Both the position numbers and the translations under genes were made by a program. This document shows, in pieces, positions 26,983 through 35,358 of a DNA stretch of 64,000 nt (its first letter is position 1; every line of letters begins with the position of its first letter). Below the pieces are notes generated by a model. That model searched no databases. It was given only the letters and a program-made list of their open reading frames with translations, and was not told the origin of the DNA. Source of the DNA: Rhizobium gallicum bv. gallicum R602sp (lineage in GTDB: Bacteria > Pseudomonadota > Alphaproteobacteria > Rhizobiales > Rhizobiaceae). The DNA lies in assembly GCF_000816845.1 (NCBI RefSeq), contig NZ_CP006880.1:2232001-2296000 (forward strand). The letters are read 5' to 3'.

Positions 26983-29139
26983 ATGTCCATCCGCGATCAG
27001 ATTGATCTTCGCCTTTCCCGCCGTCATTTCCTAATCGGAGCTGCCCTGACAGGAGCAGGTCTGGTAATCGGCGCGATCCCATCCCGATCAGCCGACGCGC
27101 CGCCCGGCGATTTTGAGCCGAACGCGTTCATCCGCATTCCTGCGGAGGGAAAGATCGTCCTCGTGATGCCTTCGGTGGAAATGGGACAAGGCATCTATAC
27201 CGCGGTGGCTATGCTCCTCGCTGAGGAACTCGAAGTCCCCATCGACCAGGTAACCGTTGAACATGCCCCGGCCGAACCGTCTCTATATTCGAACCCCCTC
27301 CTGGGCGACCAGATAACCGGGGGCTCCCTGGCTATCCGCGCGGTCTACGACCAGATGCGAAAGGCTGGCGCGAGCGCTCGAACAATGCTCGTGAACGCCG
27401 CTGCCAGGGATTGGGATGTTCCGGCGGATACATGCAAGGCGGACGCCGGTCATGTCGTTCACGAGGCAAGTGGCAGGCGAGTTGCGTATGGAGAACTCAT
27501 ACAGTCGGCCGCAGCGATTTCTGTTCTTCAGGACGCACCGTTGAAGGAGGCATCCAGTTTCAAAGTCATAGGCACTCCGGTCCGCCGGCTCGACAGCCCA
27601 GAGAAGGTCAACGGGTCCGCGAAATTCGGGATCGACGCGAGGCCTGAGGGCGTATCTTACGCGGCAATAGCGATTTGTCCCCACTTCGGCGGCAAGTTGG
27701 GCAGGGTCGAAGACGGGCCTGCGATGGCCGTCAAGGGCGTCAGACAAGTCGTCACGATTGAAGATGCGGTAGCGGTCGTAGCCGACAACACGGGTGCCGC
27801 ACGCAAGGGACTGGCAGCCCTCGCCATCGAATGGGAGAAGGGAGCTGACGGCAATCTGACGATCGACGATCTTGAGGCGCGGATGGAGGACGCCGTCAAC
27901 GGACAGGCCCTCGCCCATATCAACGAAGGGGATGTCGATAAAGTGGAGGCTGAACACGGTCCGGTCCACGAGTTCGTCTACCGCCTTCCGATCCTCGCCC
28001 ACACAGCGATGGAGCCGATGAACTGTACGCTGCACGTTCGCGCCGACGGGTGTGACGTATGGGTGGGAACACAGGTCATGGGCCGGACGAGGAAAGCCGT
28101 CGCGGATGTTACGGGGCTTCCCGAAGAGAAGGTTGTCGTCCATAACCATCTGCTGGGCGGAGGCTTCGGCCGCAGGCTCGATGTCGACGGGGTGATCCTT
28201 GCCGCGAAGATCGCAAAGCAGGTCGAAGGCCCGGTCAAGGTCACGTGGAGCCGCGAAGAAGACGTTCGCCACGATTGCTATCGCTATCTCAACTACAGCA
28301 AGGTAACGGCGACACTGGGACCAGATGGAATGCCGCTGTCATGGCGGCACCGGGTGATCGGTCCGTCGGTGATGGCTAGATGGTTTCCTGCCTTCACGAA
28401 GGATGGCATCGACCTGGACAGCATGGCCGGCGCGGAATCGCCTTACTCGATCCCGAACAAATTCACGGATTTCGCCAGGCACGAAGCACCTGATGGCATG
28501 TTGACCGGGAACTGGCGGGGAGTGGGCGCTACCCGGAACGTGCCCGCGATCGAAGGGGGAATTGACGAACTCGCACACGTAGCGGGCATCGATCCCTTGG
28601 AATACCGCCGCCGCCTTCTGAAAGACAAACCAAGGCTCCGTGCCGTTCTCGATCTCGCTGCCGAAAAGGTGGCGTGGACGACGCCACTTCCCAAAGGTAA
28701 AGGAAGGGGTATCGCCCTGTCTGACGACTTCGGCAGTTTCTCCGCCACCATTTCCGAGGTGAGCATCGGGGAAGACGGCAGCCTGAAGACCGAGCGCGTC
28801 GTCTGTGCCGTCGATTGCGGGCAAGTAATCAATCCCGATACCGTCGAGGCACAGATACAGAGCGGTATCGTTTACGGCCTCAGCGCGGCCCTTTACGGCC
28901 GTATTACGGTCAGGGACGGAGCAGTGGTGGAAGGCAACTTCGACGACTCGCCTGTCCTGCGCATTCACGAGACGCCCAAGATTGAGGTCCACATCGTCCC
29001 CAGTTCCGAGAAGCCGGGCGGGATAGGGGAGGTCGGTACGCCGGGCGTTGCGCCGTCACTGTTCAACGCGATCTTCGTGGCGACCGGAAAGCGACTGAGA
29101 ACACTGCCGATCGATCAATCGGGTCTGCGGAGGGTCTAA
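26983..29139 (+). CDS. Molybdopterin-binding subunit, isoquinoline 1-oxidoreductase beta-like
   Basis: The protein has 718 residues from the ATG at 26983. A twin-arginine signal (SRRHFLIGAALTGAGLVIGA, residues 10-31) predicts export of the folded enzyme. Molybdopterin motifs include EMGQGIYTAVAMLLAEEL near 66, HNHLLGGGFGRRLDVDG near 386, NWRGVGATRNVP near 505, and GGIGEVGTPGVAPSLFNAI near the C-terminus with the putative catalytic glutamate. It works with the preceding 2Fe-2S subunit and the following cytochrome c as a periplasmic hydroxylase or aldehyde oxidase. The substrate (N-heterocycle or aldehyde) is unknown. Confidence 0.88.
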   Translation: MSIRDQIDLRLSRRHFLIGAALTGAGLVIGAIPSRSADAPPGDFEPNAFIRIPAEGKIVLVMPSVEMGQGIYTAVAMLLAEELEVPIDQVTVEHAPAEPSLYSNPLLGDQITGGSLAIRAVYDQMRKAGASARTMLVNAAARDWDVPADTCKADAGHVVHEASGRRVAYGELIQSAAAISVLQDAPLKEASSFKVIGTPVRRLDSPEKVNGSAKFGIDARPEGVSYAAIAICPHFGGKLGRVEDGPAMAVKGVRQVVTIEDAVAVVADNTGAARKGLAALAIEWEKGADGNLTIDDLEARMEDAVNGQALAHINEGDVDKVEAEHGPVHEFVYRLPILAHTAMEPMNCTLHVRADGCDVWVGTQVMGRTRKAVADVTGLPEEKVVVHNHLLGGGFGRRLDVDGVILAAKIAKQVEGPVKVTWSREEDVRHDCYRYLNYSKVTATLGPDGMPLSWRHRVIGPSVMARWFPAFTKDGIDLDSMAGAESPYSIPNKFTDFARHEAPDGMLTGNWRGVGATRNVPAIEGGIDELAHVAGIDPLEYRRRLLKDKPRLRAVLDLAAEKVAWTTPLPKGKGRGIALSDDFGSFSATISEVSIGEDGSLKTERVVCAVDCGQVINPDTVEAQIQSGIVYGLSAALYGRITVRDGAVVEGNFDDSPVLRIHETPKIEVHIVPSSEKPGGIGEVGTPGVAPSLFNAIFVATGKRLRTLPIDQSGLRRV

Positions 29140-29140
29140 G

Positions 29141-29782
29141 ATGTCTCGGCGATCCTACCTCATGTTGCTTGCCGCAACCGTCGCATCCTTCGGCATCGTT
29201 GCGGGGTTCGGATCGATACGTGGCTACGCCGAGACATCCGGCGGCAGTCAGCTCAAGGCCGTCTCGGATTTCGATGCGATTGCCGGCACCAGCGAACGCT
29301 CGAAGGCTATATTCGAGGAGGCCAGCCGCGTGATCACTCATCCGCGCTGCATAAACTGCCATCCCGCGACCCGCAGCCCGACCCAGGGCGAAGACATGCA
29401 TCGCCATGTCCCCCTGATGATCGCCAAGGATTCATCCCTTGGACCGGCCGGGCTCGTTTGCGGCACATGCCATGGTCCCGAAAACAGGCCGATCATCGGC
29501 AGCCGCCTCAAATCCATTCCTGGCAATGCCCACTGGCAGCTCGCGCCGGCGAGCATGGCGTGGCAAGGCCTGACGCTGGGCGAAATATGCAGGCAGGTCA
29601 AAGACACAAGCCGGAACGGCAACCGGAGCCACGCCGATCTCATCAAGCACATGGGAACCGATCACCTCGTAGGGTGGGCGTGGCATCCGGGGGACGGCCG
29701 CCCCGCCCCGCCGGGTTCTCAAGAAACCTTTGCCGCCTTGATCACCGCATGGCTACAAACAGGTGCGGAATGTCCAGGTTGA
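29141..29782 (+). CDS. Periplasmic cytochrome c-type subunit of the oxidoreductase
   Basis: The protein has 213 residues with an N-terminal signal or membrane anchor (LMLLAATVASFGIVAGF, residues 7-23). Two haem-binding motifs are present: CINCH near residue 69 and CGTCH near 107. The gene begins one base after the stop of the molybdopterin subunit gene, so it is the probable electron acceptor linking the enzyme to the respiratory chain. Similar proteins are annotated as isoquinoline 1-oxidoreductase subunits. Confidence 0.82.
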   Translation: MSRRSYLMLLAATVASFGIVAGFGSIRGYAETSGGSQLKAVSDFDAIAGTSERSKAIFEEASRVITHPRCINCHPATRSPTQGEDMHRHVPLMIAKDSSLGPAGLVCGTCHGPENRPIIGSRLKSIPGNAHWQLAPASMAWQGLTLGEICRQVKDTSRNGNRSHADLIKHMGTDHLVGWAWHPGDGRPAPPGSQETFAALITAWLQTGAECPG

Positions 29783-29905
29783 CCCTCAACGCCTTAAAGC
29801 ATGAGCGCAGGCGGTCAGAGCGTTTCCGCGTCGCCTGTAGTCGGCAAGCAGAATGACCGGTGTTGGCGCGGGGGCGACCACCGGCCGCCGCCGATGGCCA
29901 AAAAT

Positions 29906-30525
29906 CTACAATTCAATCTGTTCAGCAATCCGTAGCGCGTCATCTACCTCAATGCCAAGGTATCGGACGGTACTTTCGAGCTTCGTGTGACCGAGCAGAA
30001 TTTGGACAGCACGAAGGTTGTCCGTCTTTTTGTAAATCTGCGCGGCCTTGGTAGCCTCATCGAGTGAGTGCCGTAGGCGCTGGTTTCCAGCCCGATGGAC
30101 GCAACCCATCGATGAACAATCCGGGCATACTGCCTTGTCGACAAATGCTGCGAGGTTATGCGGCGGCCTGGGAAAAGATAGCTGCCGCCGTTCCTTCGAA
30201 CGAACGGGAGCCACGCCGCGAGCGCGCTTTTCGTCTGCTCCGTCACTTCGAATTGGACGGACCCCTTCGTCTTCTTCTGGATTATGGTAGCTCTGTCGCG
30301 GATCGAACTGCCTGACCAGAGGTCCTCAACCCTCAGCTTAACGAGATCACAAGCGCGGAGCTTGCTGTCGATGGCTAGATTAAAGAGCGCCAGCTCCCGG
30401 ATCGCCCCGCTCATTTCAAGCCGGACGCGGATCGACCACACGTTCTTCGGCTGAAGCGGGCGCTTCCGACCGACCAGAATGCCTTTGTTCCATGGGTTAC
30501 TAGCACGCAATGCGGCGGTTTCCAT
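29906..30525 (-). pseudogene. Frameshifted tyrosine recombinase (integrase)
   Basis: From an ATG at 30525 (METAALRASNPWNKG) the frame encodes a catalytic-domain sequence with RACDLVKLRVEDLW near 60, QKKTKGSVQFEVTEQTKSAL and AYGTHSMR. A base is missing near 30057, and the gene continues in another frame as AAQIYKKTDNLRAVQILLGH and LESTVRYLGIEVDDALRIAE up to 29906. Restoring one base would give a catalytic domain with the R-H-x-x-R and Tyr residues. It is probably inactive. Confidence 0.75.
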
Positions 30526-30583
30526 GACCAAGTCTCCGCCGCACCTCCCACCTCGTCGCCCGCGATGGGCCGGCCCCAAGATA

Positions 30584-31048
30584 TCACGGTTCGTCGCTAC
30601 TCGGCCCAAAGCGGACTTTGCGTACAAGGCTAAAGCAACTTTCGCAAAAATATTCTCTGGTGTGTATCGGGGGATATCGTTCCAGCGTTCCGAACACAGA
30701 GTATCCTTGCTTTTGATAGAAGCCCGGAGCCTGAAAGCTAAATGTGTCAAGCCAAATCCCGACGCAGCTTTGTTCTTCGGCCCATTGCTCCGCCTGAGCC
30801 AGAAGCTTCGCCCCCAGTTGCTGGCCCCTCATAACTTCGGGCACGAAAAGCAGCTCGACGAACAGCCAGTCATAATAGCATTTCGCCCATAGGCCGCCTT
30901 GGATTCCGCCCTCATCATCGCGCAGTAAAATTGCAAGCGGCTTGTAACCATCCTGTCCAGCCTTCGAATCATTAAAGGCAAGCAGGGGATTTAGGATTGC
31001 CTCGCGGTCACCTTCGTTAGGGTCGAGCTTCACTTCTAATACAGGCAT
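30584..31048 (-). CDS. GNAT-family N-acetyltransferase
   Basis: The protein has 154 residues from the ATG at 31048, behind GGAG seven bases upstream. AILLRDDEGGIQGGLWAKC near 44, ELLFVPEVMRGQQLGAKLLAQAEQWA near 69 (acetyl-CoA motif), and WLDTFSFQAPGFYQKQGYSVFGTLERYPP near 100 match the family. The last 25 residues (CESCFSLVRKVRFGPSSDEP) do not resemble the usual ending and may be a frameshifted tail. The substrate is unknown. Confidence 0.7.
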   Translation of the reverse strand: MPVLEVKLDPNEGDREAILNPLLAFNDSKAGQDGYKPLAILLRDDEGGIQGGLWAKCYYDWLFVELLFVPEVMRGQQLGAKLLAQAEQWAEEQSCVGIWLDTFSFQAPGFYQKQGYSVFGTLERYPPIHTREYFCESCFSLVRKVRFGPSSDEP

Positions 31049-31075
31049 TTCGTATCTCCATTCAGCCATTTCCGC

Positions 31076-31438
31076 CTATGTGGCCGATGTAACAGACACG
31101 TGAATTTGTCGCCATACTCGGGAGACCACTTTTGGCGCAATCCGGCCAAGGCCAAGCTTCCGCAGTCGGTCCCAAGCGGACGAGGCATCCTCGCGGATCA
31201 AAGCCAGTGCAACCCCAGCCGAGGCAGAGCCAGCACCATTGCGGCCGGCGGATGTATTTCGGATGACGGGTGCCCATTGATCCGGATTGATCTGATATGC
31301 GGGCATCAGGTTGATCAGGCTCTCGACATCCTGTGCCCATTTGTTGACCCAGTCGCGATCGTCCATGCGATAGAGATCACACATGCGGTAGTCGTCTCCC
31401 TCTTTTCGGTATCGAGCCTCGGATATCGGGTTCAACAT
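31076..31438 (-). CDS. Hypothetical protein
   Basis: This reading frame of 120 residues starts MLNPISEARYRKEGDDYRM and is rich in charged and aromatic residues in its first half, with a small-residue stretch (GRNGAGSASAGVALALI) near 70. No ribosome binding site stands out and I do not recognise a family. It lies 27 bases upstream of the acetyltransferase on the same strand. Confidence 0.4.
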   Translation of the reverse strand: MLNPISEARYRKEGDDYRMCDLYRMDDRDWVNKWAQDVESLINLMPAYQINPDQWAPVIRNTSAGRNGAGSASAGVALALIREDASSAWDRLRKLGLGRIAPKVVSRVWRQIHVSVTSAT

Positions 31439-31575
31439 TCAAGGCACCAATCGGATCAGGCGTCGACTCCATTCATGGCAGCGCATGGCGTCCTACCTCC
31501 GGCACCAAGTTGCCGCTGAAAGCATCCCTTAGCTGTTTGCGCTCTAAAGTCCGGCAAACGGTATCGGGTGCTCAA

Positions 31576-32355
31576 ATGGAAACAGCCAACAACCTCAGAA
31601 GGGATATCGAGGTCGCATTGCATCGCCATGATCTGAATGGCTGGCAGCGAAAGTTCCTCACCGACATCCTGGCTCGCATTGATCGCAGTGGCGACAGGTT
31701 CACTCTCACCGACAAGCAGTGGAGAAAGGTCTTCGAGGTCCTCGGAAATCGCTCCAACGTCGTCCAATTTCAGCCACGGAAGTCACCGTCTAGTCATCGC
31801 CGATCGCCCAGCTACCGTCGACCGAGATTTACCAGGCGGCATTCGTACCGCCTGAGTTGGAGCGAAAAGAGGTTCCTGGTCGCGTTGGTGGTTCTGGCTG
31901 TCATTGCGTGCTTCCAGTTTGTCACCGGCGGCAAGTTCGATGCGGTAAGCGTGGTGCCGTCATCGGCCGAGAACGAATTTGCGTCATCGAGGTTCACGGT
32001 CACCGATGGCGATACGATCCATGTCGAAGGCGAGATGAACGGCACCCGGCTCGTCGGCTACAACGCGCCCGAGGTTTTCAGTCCGCGCTGTACACCAGAA
32101 AGGGAACTCGGAGACCGCGCAACGGCTCGGCTCAAGGAATTGGTGGCAGCCGGGCCGGTCAAACTCAATAGGGTTCCTTGCGCGTGCACGCCAGGGAGCG
32201 AAGGAACTGACAGATGCAACTATGGTCGCTCCTGTGCTGTTCTTTATGCAGGCGGGCAGGATGTCGGCAGTATCATGATTGGCGAGGGTCTGGCCGTGCC
32301 GTTCGTGTGCAGCGGAACCAGATGCCCGCCGACGCCGCGACCGTGGTGCGGCTGA
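31576..32355 (+). CDS. Membrane-anchored thermonuclease-family (SNase-like) protein
   Basis: The protein has 259 residues from the ATG at 31576. An N-terminal cytoplasmic part (1-90) ends in a very basic stretch (SSHRRSPSYRRPRFTRRHSY), followed by a membrane span near 98-114 (FLVALVVLAVIACFQFVTG) and a C-terminal nuclease-like domain. That domain has FTVTDGDTIHVEGEMNGTRL near 137, APEVFSPRCTPERELGDRA near 160, and paired cysteines (PCACTPGSEGTDRCNYGR). The order suggests a nuclease domain on the periplasmic side. Catalytic competence cannot be judged by eye. Confidence 0.7.
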   Translation: METANNLRRDIEVALHRHDLNGWQRKFLTDILARIDRSGDRFTLTDKQWRKVFEVLGNRSNVVQFQPRKSPSSHRRSPSYRRPRFTRRHSYRLSWSEKRFLVALVVLAVIACFQFVTGGKFDAVSVVPSSAENEFASSRFTVTDGDTIHVEGEMNGTRLVGYNAPEVFSPRCTPERELGDRATARLKELVAAGPVKLNRVPCACTPGSEGTDRCNYGRSCAVLYAGGQDVGSIMIGEGLAVPFVCSGTRCPPTPRPWCG

Positions 32356-32386
32356 GTTGGTCGCTTCTCAGGTCCATGAGTTCTTA

Positions 32387-32429
32387 AATCGATTTTAAAA
32401 TCTTGAATTCAAATCCTAATCGATTTTAA
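32387..32429. repeat. Two 12-bp direct repeats in an AT-rich promoter-like stretch
   Basis: AATCGATTTTAA occurs at 32387-32398 and 32418-32429, 31 bases apart start to start, about three helical turns. The surrounding 100 bases are much richer in A and T than the rest of the window. They lie 85-130 bases upstream of the small gene at 32515. Confidence 0.6.
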
Positions 32430-32514
32430 TGATTTTGTTTAAACATTCTTGTTGCAGTGCGAATGAATTCCGATCTTAAATGGCTGGCGAAGTCTGCTGT
32501 TTGGAGGGCCTTGG

Positions 32515-32688
32515 ATGACCTTTACATTCCCGCTTACCGAGAAGCGCAATGTCGAGGAACTGCTAAAACACCTGGCACAGCACAAACTTAGCTGTCCAGG
32601 GAACTGTGCCGTATCGGTGAAAACCCACGTCGCTCATGTATCTTCCATGCTTACGTTCGCGCTGGGTACTGCCCGTACCGCCTGGTAA
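32515..32688 (+). CDS. Possible 57-residue protein of unknown function
   Basis: The frame starts MTFTFPLTEKRNVEELLKHL and ends TFALGTARTAW. GGAGG lies seven bases before the ATG, and an AT-rich promoter-like region lies upstream. The first half looks like a charged helix; two cysteines (LSCPGNCAV) follow. No family is recognised. Confidence 0.4.
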   Translation: MTFTFPLTEKRNVEELLKHLAQHKLSCPGNCAVSVKTHVAHVSSMLTFALGTARTAW

Positions 32689-33149
32689 CGACGAAGGAGG
32701 CGGGCCAACGGCGCTTCTCTAATCGGCGTGTCGGCGTCAAGCGTCTTTTCATAGCCGAGTCGAGGACGTCTGGATTTGGCCGTCGCAAAAATCCGCCGCG
32801 AAACTCCAACTTTTGCGACAGAGTTTTGCGGCGCGGCCCCCCGAACGCTTTCAGAAAAACCGGAGTGTCGCAAAAGCCCGGCAGACCGTCCGAGAACTCT
32901 TCGAGTGATGGAAAGTAGTTGATTTTCGGCGTGGACGGCGGCGTTTTGTCCAATTTTCCAGCTTTTCCGTTTTCGGGTGCGATGGTGGCGTTCATGGGCA
33001 TAGTGGCGCTTATTTTGGGTCGAGAACAACGCAAAATGGGGCGTTTTATGTCCGCAACGCGGCCATCAGGCCCGGCACACCGACGATGGAGATGGCTCTC
33101 CTGAGTTGTAGGCGAGCGCCGTCAGGCTGAACTCCCCGCGGACGTTTCC
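32689..33149. other. Gene-poor region with repeated TTTTGCGAC strings
   Basis: Several overlapping frames exist but none has a good ribosome binding site or recognisable product. The notable content is three copies of GTCGCAAAA or its complement, listed next. Similar repeat-rich DNA can occur near replication or partition sites, but no rep or par gene is present. Confidence 0.4.
32782..32876. repeat. GTCGCAAAA repeats, one pair inverted
   Basis: GTCGCAAAA occurs at 32782-32790. CTTTTGCGACA at 32810-32820 and TGTCGCAAAAG at 32866-32876 form a perfect 11-bp inverted repeat 45 bases apart. A related GTTTTGCGG lies at 32823. Confidence 0.6.
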
Positions 33150-33203
33150 CAGCCGCCGCAGAAGCAGCAATTGGGAGCGGTCTGTTCCTGAAAGATGCGC
33201 CAT
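33150..33203 (-). pseudogene. 5' end remnant of an IS1182-family transposase gene
   Basis: Reading from the ATG at 33203 gives MAHLSGTDRSQLLLL, the same start as the relic at 21984 (MAHLSGTDCAQLLLLA). Upstream flanking bases also match between the two loci. The rest of the gene is missing. It lies 46 bases from the aac repeat copy B. Confidence 0.65.
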
Positions 33204-33248
33204 GGCAAAAGCTACCACGGCAGTCTAACGTGAGGAATCCCCGACGGG

Positions 33249-33816
33249 GTTTTCAGACGGTCTGCAGGATTTGTGCGGCGAACCATCCTCGTGGAAGGGG
33301 CAACACCGGCCTACAGTGGCTTTCGGAAGAACACGACGCGCTTTGTCTCCTCAAATCCTAAAGCGGTATGGAGCGCATGGCTGGCTGAATTCTCAAGCAG
33401 CGCGTCAGAGCCAAACTCAACACACCCAAGCGACTTCCCCCAATCGGCACCGGCATTGCGAAGCAATCGCGCGATACCTTTTCGCCTGTCAACGGGCCGG
33501 ACATAAATTCCTTCGAGGAATAGAACGGCGAGCTGCTGCATCCATTCACATAATCATGTCGCAAAGTGGCCTCAGCAAACCCGACAGCTTCATTCGCAGC
33601 ATTTCGAGCGATGAACGCGACGGCTTCTCCACTTTCTGAAAGAAACGCCCGGCACAACTCAGCTCGATGATCTTCGAGCGAGTGATGCGGCCACAGCGCA
33701 ACGCGAAGCTCCGCCCACGACTCCCCAATCTCGATAATCGATTCCATATTGTGGTTCTCTTTTGTCGAGAAATTCCCGATTAAAGCGACACTTGTTTTCC
33801 TGACTTTTGCAACGTC
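33249..33816. repeat. Long direct repeat, copy B (carries frameshifted aac-like gene)
   Basis: This 568-base segment is nearly identical to 22503-23065 in the same orientation. It differs by one extra G near 33300, one missing G near 33528, five extra bases near 33765, and a few substitutions. Its right end cuts into a DUF3427 gene remnant. Confidence 0.9.
33311..33747 (-). pseudogene. Frameshifted copy of the aac(6')-like gene
   Basis: The ATG at 33747 starts the same sequence as the intact gene at 22564-23001. A G run of three in the intact copy is two here (near 33527), shifting the frame after NGCSSSP. The remainder, LFLEGIYVRPVDRRKGIARLL onward, is open only in another frame down to 33311. 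The product would be truncated or fused to an unrelated tail. Confidence 0.85.
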
Positions 33817-33990
33817 CACGCCACAATAGATGAACGGTGCCGGCTTGGGTCCGATCTTCTTCGTCTTGCGGACGAGCAAGTGGATGTGAAGACCCAGCGC
33901 TTGATTGTCCCTAATCATCTCGCCATGCTTGGATTTTTGCTTGGTCCTGTTCTGGCTTTGCCAGGAGAATTCTGTGGCCGAACATAAGAG
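33811..33990 (-). pseudogene. C-terminal remnant of a DUF3427-domain protein
   Basis: One frame reads FSWQSQNRTKQKSKHGE, then GLHIHLLVRKTKKIGPKPAP and FIYCG, which matches the C-terminal DUF3427 domain of helicase/nuclease-type proteins. It breaks off at about 33816, where repeat copy B begins, and no upstream helicase part is present. Whether the repeat insertion truncated it or it was already a fragment cannot be told. Confidence 0.6.
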
Positions 33991-34035
33991 CCCACCTATC
34001 CTATGATTCCGCGGAGTTCGTCGTTGCGCCAGGAG

Positions 34036-35193
34036 CTAGAAAATGTTCTCCGTGGGAAGTCCGAGTGCGAATGAACCCGCGTAATGCGCCTGGGCTCCGG
34101 GCTGCATCGGATGATAGCGCGCGCCCTGTATGTCACGGAAGCAGCGCTCCAGCCCGTTCTCTCGATAGAATGCCGCGCCACCTGCGACCTCCATTGCAAG
34201 CTCCGTGACTTCGATAGCGTGCCGGGCGACCAAGGAACGGCCGATCATAACCTCGTTGACGGTTTCCGCGGACGGTTCGTTTCGAGCAACCACCTCCAAC
34301 ATCCAGCGATGCGCGATCTGTGCGGCCCTCAGAGAGGTTTCCATGCGCCCGACCAACTCGATCAGATGGTCGCTATTGGCCTTGCTTCGGACCATCTTGA
34401 CTGCGATGTCGCGGGCGCTCTCGGCGACGCCAAGATAGACCGCGTAGATCAGAGGAAACGCAATCATGCCGATGACTTGAAATACGGGATGCCATTGTCC
34501 CGCACTTCTGGAAAATGCGACACTCGCATCCGGCACGAAGAGGTTTTCGATGATGATATCGTTTGACCCGGTTCCCCTCATTCCAAGTGTTCGCCACGTA
34601 TCCTCTATCGAAACCTCTGGCGATGCCATCGGAACGCCGAAATGAATGACGGAGCGCGCGCCGTCCTGTTCTTCATAAACAGCACCGGTCATCAGGATGT
34701 TTCCTGCCGCAGCGCCGGAAGTGAAGCGTTTACGCGCGGTGATCCGGTATCCGCCATCAACTTTCATGGCGTTGCCCGATCCGCCGATCCAGTCCGATCC
34801 ACCGCTCGAGAGCAATATGATTTGCTCCGATGCAACACGTCTCAGGAGCGGCTCCACCGCCGCCACCTTTTGATGCCGCCAGCGCCAGGCGGGAATGGCG
34901 ACCTGATGGGTATGCATAGAAAAGGCAAGCGCGGTCGACCCACATGCACGAGCAATGGATTTGAGCATCTCAGAAAGTTCGGGCACTTCCGCGCCCAGTC
35001 CGCCCAACTCGATTGGAACGCCTGCCCGAACGAGGCCAGATTCCTTTAGCAGCGCGTAATTCTCGCCGACGAAAGTATCGCTCTCGTCGATCGATGCGGC
35101 ACGTTGCGCAATGGTGGGCAGGACCGAATTGGTTAGTTCGACAATGGTCCGACCGCCGTCAAGGTTCCGTTTTGGTTCTGTAAGCCCGAGCAT
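34036..35193 (-). CDS. Acyl-CoA dehydrogenase-family flavoprotein
   Basis: The protein has 385 residues from the ATG at 35193, behind AGGAGA at about eight bases. It has an N-terminal helical domain with LVRAGVPIELGGLGAEVPEL near 56, a middle beta domain (GGYRITARKRFTSGAAAGNILMTGA near 150, MRGTGSNDIIIENLFVPD near 207), and a C-terminal helical domain ending RDIQGARYHPMQPGAQAHYAG. The usual catalytic glutamate is not obvious, so it could be a flavin-dependent monooxygenase of the same fold (DszC-like group). It diverges from an HxlR regulator. Confidence 0.75.
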   Translation of the reverse strand: MLGLTEPKRNLDGGRTIVELTNSVLPTIAQRAASIDESDTFVGENYALLKESGLVRAGVPIELGGLGAEVPELSEMLKSIARACGSTALAFSMHTHQVAIPAWRWRHQKVAAVEPLLRRVASEQIILLSSGGSDWIGGSGNAMKVDGGYRITARKRFTSGAAAGNILMTGAVYEEQDGARSVIHFGVPMASPEVSIEDTWRTLGMRGTGSNDIIIENLFVPDASVAFSRSAGQWHPVFQVIGMIAFPLIYAVYLGVAESARDIAVKMVRSKANSDHLIELVGRMETSLRAAQIAHRWMLEVVARNEPSAETVNEVMIGRSLVARHAIEVTELAMEVAGGAAFYRENGLERCFRDIQGARYHPMQPGAQAHYAGSFALGLPTENIF

Positions 35194-35251
35194 ATCAATG
35201 TCTCCTATCTCGTGAGGATTGAGACTCTGCGCTCGTTTCACAATTGCGGCT

Positions 35252-35268
35252 AGTACACGAACTGTACT
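35252..35268. promoter_or_regulatory. 17-bp palindrome, candidate HxlR operator
   Basis: AGTACA and TGTACT flank a 5-base spacer in the divergent region between the acyl-CoA dehydrogenase gene (start 35193) and the hxlR-type gene (start 35359). HxlR-family regulators bind short palindromes with GTAC-like arms. Both genes could be controlled from here. Confidence 0.5.
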
Positions 35269-35358
35269 GAACGCCGCCTCCGCATGGCCAGGCAAGGAGC
35301 ATTTGGCGGACCGGTTGTTTTGCAATATCGTGCCTGATCCAGCGCGGTGGAGGTCCTT

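Noticed and set aside
32634..33034. Overlapping minus-strand frames of about 130 codons
   Set aside because: There is no ribosome binding site, two frames are open over the same bases, and the sequence is dominated by short repeats.
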